Shown piece after piece: positions 42,560 to 50,503 of a stretch of 64,000 bases of DNA. This DNA comes from Spongiibacteraceae bacterium UBA5047 (GTDB lineage Bacteria; Pseudomonadota; Gammaproteobacteria; Pseudomonadales; Spongiibacteraceae): contig DIBR01000051.1 of assembly GCA_002415025.1 (NCBI GenBank), positions 37,269-101,268 on the forward strand, given 5' to 3'. Under the pieces are notes generated by a model. It was given only the letters and a program-made list of their open reading frames with translations. It did no database searches and had not been told where the DNA came from. How positions within the stretch are numbered: position 1 is the stretch's first letter; each line of letters opens with the position of its first letter. The translations under genes were made by a program, and so were the position numbers.

Positions 42560-44452
42560 ATGGCTGATATGCTGAATACGGCCTTGTCGGCAATTAATTC
42601 CTATCAGCGTGCCCTGGCAACGACGGGGCACAACATTGCCAATGCGAATACCGAGGGCTTTAGTCGTCAGACCGTAAATCTGAGCAGTACCCTGCCGCAA
42701 TCTATCGGGGTGGGTGCTATCGGCAGCGGCGTCGGCGTAAGTAGTATCACCCGCAGCTATGACCAGTTTGTGGTCGAGCAAATGCGTAGCTCAAGTTCCG
42801 CCTATAACCAGTTTCAGAACTATTCCGAGCTTAGTTCGCAGATAGACAAGTTATTGTCAGATCCTGCCACCGGCGTTTCCAGTGCGCTCAACGGCTTTTT
42901 CGGCAGCCTGCAGCAACTTTCCGACGACCCGGCTTCTCTGCCTGCGCGTCAGATAGTGATTGCCGAGGCCAATACGTTAACCAGCCGCCTGGGTGCAGTG
43001 GATTCGCAGTTGGGCCAGGTGGACAAGGAAATTAACTCCCGAATCAAACTATCGATTGAGGAAATCAACGGTTTGACTGCCCGCATCAGCGATCTGGATG
43101 CCAGCATCAGGGATTTTTCTGCCCGCAATGGCGATGGCGCTCCCAACGACCTGCTAGACCAACGCGATCAGGCCTTGTTTGAACTCAGCAGCTTTCTGAA
43201 TATCAGCGTTACCCGACAAGACGGGCAATCGGTGAGTGTATTTGCCGCAGGCGGTCAACCGCTGGTGTTGGCCGGCCGCAGTTTCGATTTGCAGGCGGTG
43301 GGCAATGAATTTGATCCATCGAGGCTGGAAGTCGGTGTGCGCGATGCCAGCGGCAACACTGTGCTGATTAGTGATCGTATTAACGGTGGGAGTCTGGGCG
43401 GTTCCCTGAGTTTTCGGGATGAAGTACTCGATCCCTCTCTGGCGCGCCTCGGGCAACTCAGTTACGGTCTGGCCTCCTCATTTAACGCACAACATCAGGC
43501 GGGCATGGATCTCAATGGCTTGCGCGGTGGCGATTTCTTTTCGATTGCAGAACCCGCAGTGCTTCCCTCGCGCAGCAATACCGGCAATGGCGTACCTGCA
43601 GTCAGCGTCGCTGATCTGGGTGCTCTGGGAACAAACAACCTCCGCCTGGACTATAACGGCAGCGGGTATCAGATCTTTGATGCGGCAAGCGGTGCGGCCG
43701 TCAGTATGACGGGTAGCGGCACCGGCGCTGACCCCTTTGTTGCCGAAGGATTGTCAATTGTGGTCAGTGGCAGCCCGTCAGCAGGCGATCGCTATCTGAT
43801 TCAGCCCACCGCACAAATGGCCGCCAGCTTGTCGGTTGATATCGTTCGCCCGGCTGATATTGCCGCCTCGGCAGCGACCCGGAGTTCAGCGGCTACGGCC
43901 AACAATGGTGACCTCGCGGTTACCGGCAGCGTGGTGACAGACGCATCACATGCGCAGTTGCTTGCCACATCAACCATCGAATTTGTTTCGCCCGGCAGCT
44001 ATCAGATCAACGGCAGTGGCAGCTTCGCCTATAGCCCCGGTGACAGCATAGAAGTGAATGGTACGCGCGTTGATCTTCAGGGCCAGCCGGTGGCGGGTGA
44101 CAGGCTTGTGATCGAGGCCAATACCGGCGGCAGTGGCGACAATAGAAACAGCCTGGAACTCGCCGGTATTCAACAAAATGGCTTGTTCAGTAACGGTACC
44201 GGTAGCCTGAGTTCTGCGGCATCCAGCCTGCTCTCCGATGTGGCTGTAGCGGCGCGCTCCTCTTCGATCAATGCCGGATCACAACAATCCATGCTGGCAC
44301 AACATGTAGCGCGGCGTGAGTCGGTTTCCGGGGTAAACCTGGAAGAGGAGGCGGCAAACATGCTGCGTTATCAGCAAGCTTTTCAGGCTGCGGCGCAAGC
44401 GGTGAGCACCTCTAACAGCATATTCCAGACGATGCTTAACGCATTTTCCTAA
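42560..44452 (+). CDS. flgK: flagellar hook-associated protein 1 FlgK
   Basis: The first hook-filament junction protein, 630 residues from the ATG at 42560, with AAAGGA nine bases ahead; a TTG two codons upstream is rejected. The N-terminal LNTALSAINSYQRALATTGH and NIANANTEGFSRQTVNLSST and the C-terminal SVSGVNLEEEAANMLRYQQA are typical. The variable middle is rich in Gly, Ser and Ala. A sigma-28 promoter precedes it, and flgL follows after 12 bases. Confidence 0.96.
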   Translation: MADMLNTALSAINSYQRALATTGHNIANANTEGFSRQTVNLSSTLPQSIGVGAIGSGVGVSSITRSYDQFVVEQMRSSSSAYNQFQNYSELSSQIDKLLSDPATGVSSALNGFFGSLQQLSDDPASLPARQIVIAEANTLTSRLGAVDSQLGQVDKEINSRIKLSIEEINGLTARISDLDASIRDFSARNGDGAPNDLLDQRDQALFELSSFLNISVTRQDGQSVSVFAAGGQPLVLAGRSFDLQAVGNEFDPSRLEVGVRDASGNTVLISDRINGGSLGGSLSFRDEVLDPSLARLGQLSYGLASSFNAQHQAGMDLNGLRGGDFFSIAEPAVLPSRSNTGNGVPAVSVADLGALGTNNLRLDYNGSGYQIFDAASGAAVSMTGSGTGADPFVAEGLSIVVSGSPSAGDRYLIQPTAQMAASLSVDIVRPADIAASAATRSSAATANNGDLAVTGSVVTDASHAQLLATSTIEFVSPGSYQINGSGSFAYSPGDSIEVNGTRVDLQGQPVAGDRLVIEANTGGSGDNRNSLELAGIQQNGLFSNGTGSLSSAASSLLSDVAVAARSSSINAGSQQSMLAQHVARRESVSGVNLEEEAANMLRYQQAFQAAAQAVSTSNSIFQTMLNAFS

Positions 44453-44464
44453 GAGGCGATTTTG

Positions 44465-45658
44465 ATGCGCATTTCGTCCAACCAGATGTTCCAGCTCGGT
44501 CTTAAGAATATAACCGATGCGCAGTCCGCGCTTTCGCGAACTCAGGCCGAAATCAGCTCGGGCCGAAAAGTGCTCACCGCGGCAGACAACCCGATTGCGG
44601 CTGTAAGGAGCGTTGAACTTGAAGGCGCCATTGGGCGCGCGCAGCAGTATATTGAAAACGGAAACTACGCCAAAACGCGTCTGTCAGCTGAAGAAAACGC
44701 CGTCAGTAGCGCGTTGACCTCCCTGCAAAGAGTTCACGAGCTGGCCTTGCAAGCCAGCAACGCCACCCAGAGCAACGAAACCCGAGGCATTCTGGCAACC
44801 GAAATTCGCGCTCAGCTTGACAACCTGTTGCAGCTCGCCAACACCCGGGATGGGGATGGACGGTTCATTTTCGGTGGTTATCAGCAAGACGCAAAACCCT
44901 TTACTTTCTCCACGGGCAGTCTCAGCTATAACGGTGACGACGGGCGCCGGCTTTTGCAGTTGGGACCCAATCGTACAATAGCCGATGCCGACCCCGGGTC
45001 GGCAGTGTTCGCAGGCATTGTGCAGGGCAATGGCACCTTTACCACAACCGCAAATGGCGGAAATACGGGTAATGCTGTTATCGACGCGGGCAGTGTTGTT
45101 GACCAGGCAAGCTGGAACGCGACGAACCATCGAGTACGCTTTACCGGCGCCGACAGCTACGAAGTGCTTGATGCCAGCAATGCTGTACTAAGCACGGGTG
45201 TCTATACCTCCGGGCAGAGTATTAACTTTTCCGGCGTAACGATAACCATTAGCGGCGAGCCGGTGGCAGGTGATGAATTCACGATAAGCCCCTCCGGTAG
45301 AACCGACATATTTTCAATGCTGGACGAGCTTGCCAGTGAGTTGGAAAACCCGCGCAACAATAGTGTGGATCGAGCTTTACAAACCAACGCAATCAATTCA
45401 TCGCTCAGCAACATTGGCAATGCTATTGACCACTTGGTTGGCAAGCAGACCGACATAGGCGCAAGACTCAATGTGGTCGACCAACAAGAAGAGCTGAATA
45501 GTGGCTCAGTGCTGCAGCTACAGGAAACCCTCTCGGGTCTGGTCGATGTTGATGTAGTTGAGGCCGCATCGCGTTTTAATCAGACCCTGGTCAGCCTGCA
45601 GGCTTCGCAACAGGCATTTGCCCGGGTTCAACAACTGTCGCTATTCAACTACCTCTAG
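44465..45658 (+). CDS. flgL: flagellar hook-associated protein 3 FlgL
   Basis: The second junction protein, 397 residues from the ATG at 44465, with AAGAGGCGA upstream; a TTG one codon earlier is possible. The flagellin-like N-terminus is MRISSNQMFQLGLKNITDAQ, with ISSGRKVLTAADNPIAAVRS. The C-terminus is VDVDVVEAASRFNQTLVSLQ and ASQQAFARVQQLSLFNYL. No clear terminator separates it from the fliC leader. Confidence 0.95.
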   Translation: MRISSNQMFQLGLKNITDAQSALSRTQAEISSGRKVLTAADNPIAAVRSVELEGAIGRAQQYIENGNYAKTRLSAEENAVSSALTSLQRVHELALQASNATQSNETRGILATEIRAQLDNLLQLANTRDGDGRFIFGGYQQDAKPFTFSTGSLSYNGDDGRRLLQLGPNRTIADADPGSAVFAGIVQGNGTFTTTANGGNTGNAVIDAGSVVDQASWNATNHRVRFTGADSYEVLDASNAVLSTGVYTSGQSINFSGVTITISGEPVAGDEFTISPSGRTDIFSMLDELASELENPRNNSVDRALQTNAINSSLSNIGNAIDHLVGKQTDIGARLNVVDQQEELNSGSVLQLQETLSGLVDVDVVEAASRFNQTLVSLQASQQAFARVQQLSLFNYL

Positions 45659-45700
45659 TGCAGGTTTCGCAACAAGCACACCGGACAATCCGTTTTTCAC

Positions 45701-45727
45701 TAAAGGCTCAGTTTTTCCTGCACATAA
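45701..45727 (+). promoter_or_regulatory. probable sigma-28 promoter of fliC
   Basis: TAAA, exactly 15 bases, then GCACATAA (six of eight matches to GCCGATAA). It lies 175 bases ahead of the fliC ATG. A second candidate -10 box, GCCGATAG at 45812-45819, fits the consensus better but lacks a TAAA at the right distance. The true start site is therefore uncertain. Confidence 0.6.
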
Positions 45728-45874
45728 GCAAGCGGTGCTCTGATGTTTCCGCCTTTTTTAGAAAAAGATCAAATATAGGTATATCCCCTTATCCAGAAGC
45801 TTCAAAGCCACGCCGATAGATAGGCTGTAGGCGAGACGAAGCCAGCATGGCTGAAGTCCCCAAACTTTGACACT

Positions 45875-45888
45875 ACTGTGTAAACAGT
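45875..45888 (+). promoter_or_regulatory. stem-loop touching the fliC ribosome-binding site
   Basis: ACTGT and ACAGT pair around GTAA, a GNRA-type tetraloop. GAAGGAG, the fliC ribosome-binding site, begins on the next base. An upstream AGCCA/TGGCT stem lies near 45840-45855. The leader may therefore control translation or mRNA stability of flagellin; no known regulator is assigned. Confidence 0.45.
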
Positions 45889-45902
45889 GAAGGAGAAACA
45901 CC

Positions 45903-47333
45903 ATGGCTCTGGTTATCAATACAAACGTTGCCTCGCTCAACGCCCAGCGTAATCTGGATCGTTCACAGGGTGACCTCAATACCTCATTGCAACGCCTTTC
46001 AACCGGTCTTCGCATTAACAGCGCGAAAGACGACGCGGCTGGCCTGGCGATTGCGACTCGTTTCACCACGCAAATCAACGGCTTGAACCAGGCAGTACGA
46101 AATGCCAACGACGGTATTTCGCTGGCGCAAACCGGTGAGGCCGCGCTGGACGAAATCACGAACAACCTTCAGCGTATTCGCGAGCTGGCGGTGCAGTCTG
46201 CCAACGCGACCAACTCATCATCAGACCGCTCGGCACTGGATAAGGAGGTTCAGCAGCGCCTGTCTGAAATTACCCGCATTGCGTCACAAACCAGCTTTAA
46301 CGGTCAGAAAATTCTGGACGGTAGCTTCGGTAGCGCCAGCTTCCAGGTGGGCGCCAATGTCGGCGAAACCATTTCGGTGAACCTCGCAACCGGCGTCAAA
46401 GCCAACCAGATTGGCCAGATCGCCAGCGCAAGCAATACCGTTACCGCGGGTGCTTTTGCTGCCAACGACTTCAGCGTAGCAGTGGGTAGTGGTACCGCCG
46501 TTAACATAGGCGCTTCCAGCGCAGGCAGTGAAGGTATCGACGCAACGCTTAGCGAAGGCGGTCAGGCGGCTTCCAGTGCCTATGCCAAAGCTGAAGCGAT
46601 CAACGCCGCCGGAGTCTCTGGCCTGAGTGCCACCGCAACCACCTCGGCTACCATTGCCTTTACTGATGTTACCAGCGCCGGCGGTGCGGGAACCTACTCG
46701 CTGCAGATCAACGACACCATGATCTATGACGCTACGGTCGTCACCTCAACTCAGGATATCGATGATGTGGCAGCTGCCATTAACCAGAGCGCTGCGGCTA
46801 CCGGTGTTACCGCTACCGTAGACGGTACTGACATTGTGCTCTCGGCGGCTGACGGTCGCACCGTTCAGATTGACGAAACACTGGGCGGCGATACTGCAGG
46901 TGGCGTCGGCGACTCTACCAACTACGGTTCAGTGACGATGTCAGCCTCGGAAACCATTACACTGGCCGGTGACCCGTCTACCGCAGGCTTCTCTGCAGGT
47001 ACCATCGCAGTTGATACCAGCACACTGTCGTCAGTATCGGTGGCTTCGGTGTCCGGCTCCAACTCTGCCATCCAGCGTGTTGATGCCGCACTGTCTTCAG
47101 TGAGCACACTGCGCAGCGACTTTGGTGCGGTTCAGAACCGGTTCGAGTCTACTATCACTAACCTGCAAACGATCTCCGAGAACCTGTCTGCTTCACGCAG
47201 CCGGATTCAGGATGCAGACTTTGCAGCAGAAACGGCCAAGCTGACCAAGGCGCAGATCCTCCAGCAAGCTGGCGTATCGATTCTGGCCCAGGCCAACTCG
47301 GCACCGCAAAGTGTACTGGCTCTGCTGCAGTAG
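45903..47333 (+). CDS. fliC: flagellin
   Basis: The filament subunit, 476 residues with no cysteine or tryptophan. The N-terminal D0/D1 region begins MALVINTNVASLNAQRNLDR, with LQRIRELAVQSANATNS, the segment equivalent to the TLR5-recognised part of enteric flagellins. The C-terminal D1/D0 region has NRFESTITNLQTISENLSAS and ends ANSAPQSVLALLQ. The middle 230 residues are Ala, Ser, Thr and Gly rich, including a Flagellin_IN-like repeat around residues 240-320. It is the only flagellin gene in the window. GAAGGAG precedes the ATG. Confidence 0.98.
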   Translation: MALVINTNVASLNAQRNLDRSQGDLNTSLQRLSTGLRINSAKDDAAGLAIATRFTTQINGLNQAVRNANDGISLAQTGEAALDEITNNLQRIRELAVQSANATNSSSDRSALDKEVQQRLSEITRIASQTSFNGQKILDGSFGSASFQVGANVGETISVNLATGVKANQIGQIASASNTVTAGAFAANDFSVAVGSGTAVNIGASSAGSEGIDATLSEGGQAASSAYAKAEAINAAGVSGLSATATTSATIAFTDVTSAGGAGTYSLQINDTMIYDATVVTSTQDIDDVAAAINQSAAATGVTATVDGTDIVLSAADGRTVQIDETLGGDTAGGVGDSTNYGSVTMSASETITLAGDPSTAGFSAGTIAVDTSTLSSVSVASVSGSNSAIQRVDAALSSVSTLRSDFGAVQNRFESTITNLQTISENLSASRSRIQDADFAAETAKLTKAQILQQAGVSILAQANSAPQSVLALLQ

Positions 47334-47347
47334 ACAGCACCAACCAA

Positions 47348-47371
47348 CGCGCGCCAGTTCGCTGGCGCGCG
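47348..47371 (+). terminator. hairpin after fliC
   Basis: CGCGCGCCAG and CTGGCGCGCG form a perfect 10-bp stem closed by the stable TTCG loop, 15 bases after the fliC stop. No T-run follows, so it more likely stabilises the 3' end or causes partial termination, lowering flaG relative to fliC. Confidence 0.6.
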
Positions 47372-47466
47372 ATATTGAAGGGGAGGGGATAACTGCGGTT
47401 ATGCCCTTTTCGGCGTTACGCCCCACGAGTAATGCCCTGAATAGTGAGTGAGGACGAGGTGAGAGC

Positions 47467-47883
47467 ATGGATACCAGTCTTCGAAATACAACGACTAGCG
47501 TAGTTCCCGGCCTGGCCAGCATTGCACCGGCTAACGGCAAGACTGAACCGCAAGGCGGCAAAGCCTTGCCGTCAGCGGAACCTGTTACCAGCGGGAAGTC
47601 GGCTGCCGCAACGCTACGCAGTCAACACAGTGAAAGCGTTGGCGATAAGAAGCCCGTCGACGTAGACCAAACACGCGAGGCGGTGCGGCAAATTAACGAC
47701 GCCCTACGTGAAAAGCACCGTGAGCTGGAGTTTTCGGTCGACGAAGGCAGCGGAAGAACCATTGTCAAAGTGATTCATTCTGAAAGCGGAGAAGTGATCA
47801 GGCAACTGCCGCCGGAAGTGGTTCTTAAATTTGCCAGTGCATTTACCGAGGGAAGCGCCAGCCTGCTGGAAGATTTTGCCTGA
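47467..47883 (+). CDS. flaG: FlaG family flagellar protein
   Basis: A 138-residue protein with a disordered N-terminal half and the conserved C-terminal FlaG domain. The domain is ELEFSVDEGSGRTIVKVIHS, then SGEVIRQLPPEVVLKFASAF. FlaG proteins influence filament length in polar-flagellated bacteria; the mechanism is not settled. It lies between fliC and fliD, the position usual in Pseudomonas and Vibrio. Confidence 0.9.
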   Translation: MDTSLRNTTTSVVPGLASIAPANGKTEPQGGKALPSAEPVTSGKSAAATLRSQHSESVGDKKPVDVDQTREAVRQINDALREKHRELEFSVDEGSGRTIVKVIHSESGEVIRQLPPEVVLKFASAFTEGSASLLEDFA

Positions 47884-47893
47884 ATTGAAAACA

Positions 47894-47909
47894 TGGCGTG
47901 ATCCTTGCT
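47894..47909 (+). promoter_or_regulatory. sigma-54 promoter of fliD
   Basis: TGGCGTGATCCTTGCT has the invariant GG and GC at the correct spacing, with one departure from consensus (G for A in the -24 box). It lies 84 bases ahead of the fliD GTG and just after the flaG stop. Confidence 0.75.
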
Positions 47910-47992
47910 CGTTATAACCAAAGGGCTGCCATGCCCTCACGGCGGCAACCCGCATGTAGTCAACCTGGAAGGTATTCCTTGGGAGCGCAACA

Positions 47993-49396
47993 GTGGCACA
48001 AATAATTTCCAGCGGTATCGGCTCCGGGCTGGATATTACCGGTCTGGTATCGCAGTTGGTTCAGGCAGAGCGTGGGCCTGCAGAAAATCGCCTCAATACC
48101 TCCGAGGTAAGAGCGCAATCGCGGCTGTCGGCTTTTGGCAGCCTGAAATCGGCGCTTTCGTCCTTTCAGTCAAGCCTCGACAAACTCCAGAGCGAAGGCC
48201 TGTATCAGGCTCGCAAAGCCAGCGTGTCTGACAAGGATCTATTTACGGTTAGTAGCCAAACCACTGCGTCGGCGGGCAACTACAGCATTCAGTCGGAGCA
48301 GCTGGCCAGCCGCCATAAAATCGCATCGGCTGCCTATGCTGATGACGATGCCAGTGTGGGAACCGGCACCCTGAATATAACCGTCAACGGCGACACACTT
48401 GCGCTGACTATCGACGCTGCAGGCGACAGCCTCGCCGAAATACGCGATGCAATCAACGAAGCGCCCGCCAACCCCGGAGTTACAGCGTCCATCATCCGCG
48501 ATGAAGACGGCAGTCACCTGGTGTTCAGCGCAACGGAAACCGGCGCCGCCAATACGGTCACAGTATCAGTGACGACCGACGTCTCGGATACCGGCAATCT
48601 TGCTGCTCTGACTTTTGACCCACTGGCTGACCCGCAAACCAGCCCAATGGCTGAAAAGCAGGCGGCGGTCGACGCCATGCTTGTCATTGATGGATTCACC
48701 GCGTTCAGCAGCAACAACGTTTTCGACGAGGTGCTTGAAGGGGTCTCCATAACCCTGAAAGACAGTGATCCGGGAAATGTACATACGCTTGATGTCAGCC
48801 GCGACGAATCGTCAGTCAAAAAGTCAATCCAGCAGTTTGTCGATGCCTACAACAGCCTTCGTAGCACTATCGATACATTGACCGCCTATAACGCAGAGAC
48901 CGGGCAGGCGGGGCTACTACAGGGAGATTCAACAACGGCACGACTCTCTGCCCAATTGCGTCAATCGTTAACACTCACCATTTCGGGCGCAAACCGGGAT
49001 TTGGACACGCTGGCTGAAATCGGAATCAGCACCAACTTTGAAACCGGCAGGCTGGAGATCGATAACGACACACTGGATTCGCTGGTAACCAGCAATTTCG
49101 GGGATTTCAGCGCATTGTTCGCCGGTGACAGCGGATTTGCCGCTCAGCTCGATAGCGTGGCAGATGTATATTCGCGCTTTGACGGCATACTTGATACGCG
49201 TAGCAACGGTATCAATGCCCAGATAGACCGCATCAATAGTCAGCGTGACGCGCTCAACACCCGCATGGTTAGCGTTGAGGCGCGCTACCTCGCGCAGTTT
49301 ACCGCGCTGGACGGACTCCTCGGTGAATTGAATCAGACCAGCAACTTTCTCACCACGCAGCTCGGCAACCTGCCAACGTTTAATCAGGAAAAATAG
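47993..49396 (+). CDS. fliD: flagellar filament cap protein FliD
   Basis: The cap (HAP2) that folds flagellin at the filament tip, 467 residues. It starts at a GTG with GGGAG eight bases ahead. The N-terminal motif is IISSGIGSGLDITGLVSQLV with QAERGPAENRL. The C-terminal coiled coil contains INAQIDRINSQRDALNTRMV and the usual LDGLLGELNQTSNFLTTQL. It has its own sigma-54 promoter. Confidence 0.95.
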   Translation: MAQIISSGIGSGLDITGLVSQLVQAERGPAENRLNTSEVRAQSRLSAFGSLKSALSSFQSSLDKLQSEGLYQARKASVSDKDLFTVSSQTTASAGNYSIQSEQLASRHKIASAAYADDDASVGTGTLNITVNGDTLALTIDAAGDSLAEIRDAINEAPANPGVTASIIRDEDGSHLVFSATETGAANTVTVSVTTDVSDTGNLAALTFDPLADPQTSPMAEKQAAVDAMLVIDGFTAFSSNNVFDEVLEGVSITLKDSDPGNVHTLDVSRDESSVKKSIQQFVDAYNSLRSTIDTLTAYNAETGQAGLLQGDSTTARLSAQLRQSLTLTISGANRDLDTLAEIGISTNFETGRLEIDNDTLDSLVTSNFGDFSALFAGDSGFAAQLDSVADVYSRFDGILDTRSNGINAQIDRINSQRDALNTRMVSVEARYLAQFTALDGLLGELNQTSNFLTTQLGNLPTFNQEK

Positions 49397-49416
49397 GGCT
49401 TTTTCTGTTTTCGTGC

Positions 49417-49443
49417 TAAAGAATTACAAGGCCTTGCCGATAA
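49417..49443 (+). promoter_or_regulatory. sigma-28 (FliA) promoter of fliS
   Basis: TAAA, 15 bases, then GCCGATAA: a perfect FliA consensus, 38 bases ahead of the fliS ATG. It lets the flagellin chaperone be made at the same stage as flagellin. Confidence 0.9.
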
Positions 49444-49481
49444 GGTAGATACGGTCAAAGCATTATTACAGAGGGTTCTAC

Positions 49482-49907
49482 ATGACTTATTCAGCCGGTA
49501 GTGCAATGCGAGCATACAACAGCGTGAACACCCAGAGCAGGGTCGCAGAGGCGACTCCCCATCGGCTGATCAGTCTTCTGCTGGATGGAGCCCTTGAAAA
49601 AATAGCTCTGGCAAAAGGCCACATCCTGAGAAACGAAATCACCCCCAAGGTGACAGCGATCAGCCGTGCCATCAGTATCATCGACGGCCTGCGACTCAGT
49701 CTTGATCACACCATCAAGAATGAACTTATCGGCAATCTGGATGAACTCTACAGCTATATGGCCCGGCGACTTCTGCAAGCTAACCTGAAATCAGACGGCG
49801 AAGCACTGGATGAAGTCAGCTATCTCCTTAAAGAGATACGTGAGGCCTGGAATGCCATCGATGCCTCCGCGGCAAATCCCGCCGCAGTAGAACCAGTGTT
49901 GGAATAA
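49482..49907 (+). CDS. fliS: flagellin export chaperone FliS
   Basis: A 141-residue four-helix protein that keeps flagellin unfolded until export. The N-terminal AMRAYNSVNTQSRVAEATPH and RLISLLLDGALEKIALAKGH are the family signature. GAGGG precedes the ATG. The C-terminal tail is rich in Ala and Pro and is probably disordered. The fliT-like gene follows after 10 bases. Confidence 0.95.
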   Translation: MTYSAGSAMRAYNSVNTQSRVAEATPHRLISLLLDGALEKIALAKGHILRNEITPKVTAISRAISIIDGLRLSLDHTIKNELIGNLDELYSYMARRLLQANLKSDGEALDEVSYLLKEIREAWNAIDASAANPAAVEPVLE

Positions 49908-49917
49908 GGGGATTACA

Positions 49918-50283
49918 ATGCGAGATGCAGTGGTAGTTCCCATACAACAACGTGCACTTGGCGAATATCGCCGGCGTGCAAATGAACTCCTCCTTATGAG
50001 CGAGTCTATTCTTGAGGCCGCCAAACTCGGCGATTGGGGTCTGGCGCTAACGCGCCAGCGCCAGCGCAGCTCGGAAATGGCCAGCTTCTTTACCGTGGGT
50101 GAATCCAATATTTCCCAGGAGGTGGCGGAACTCATCGCTTCCTGCATTCGGCAAATGCTCGCAACGGATGCGCAGGTGACCGATCTGGCCTATAGCGGCA
50201 GGGAAACTCTCGAACGCGAGGCCGGCCTGGCTAAGCAGCAGGGGCGGGCGGCGAAAGCCTACCTGGGCCAGTCAACGCCCTGA
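49918..50283 (+). CDS. FliT-like flagellar chaperone
   Basis: A 121-residue, all-helical protein with AAGGGGA ahead of its ATG. Nothing is strongly conserved, but size, helices (RRRANELLLMSESILEAAKL) and position directly after fliS match the FliT family, the export chaperone for FliD. In Pseudomonas a comparable small gene sits in the same place. Function is inferred mostly from context. Confidence 0.65.
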   Translation: MRDAVVVPIQQRALGEYRRRANELLLMSESILEAAKLGDWGLALTRQRQRSSEMASFFTVGESNISQEVAELIASCIRQMLATDAQVTDLAYSGRETLEREAGLAKQQGRAAKAYLGQSTP

Positions 50284-50288
50284 ACTCC

Positions 50289-50309
50289 GAGGTGAGCTTG
50301 ACTCACCTC
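50289..50309 (+). terminator. possible terminator after the fliT-like gene
   Basis: GAGGTGAG and CTCACCTC form an 8-bp stem around CTTGA, six bases after the stop. A T-rich stretch (GTGGTTTTCTTC) begins about eight bases later. Termination here would isolate fleQ from the fliS transcript, in line with its role at the top of the cascade. Confidence 0.45.
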
Positions 50310-50503
50310 CGGCCCCGTGGTTTTCTTCAAGACCTTACTAACGCGATTGATTAGCGGTACGAGAAATTACGTATTACCCGACAACCCCTCCCTGTCTACT
50401 CTGTTAACAGAATCACCTAGAAGCATCGGTATGGTACGCGGCTCCGGCCTGTACAAGGTGCCATGATATTCAAGCCTTTAAAAATAGACGTGGAATCGAG
50501 CTC

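Noticed and set aside
45728..45902. A c-di-GMP (GEMM) riboswitch in the fliC leader
   Set aside because: Stems are present, but the conserved GEMM core sequences could not be matched; only a generic structured leader is claimed.
50284..50503. A sigma-54 promoter or hidden N-terminal domain upstream of the FleQ-like gene
   Set aside because: TGGTAC at 50432 lacks a TTGC at the right distance, and an in-frame TAA at 50405-50407 excludes a longer protein.
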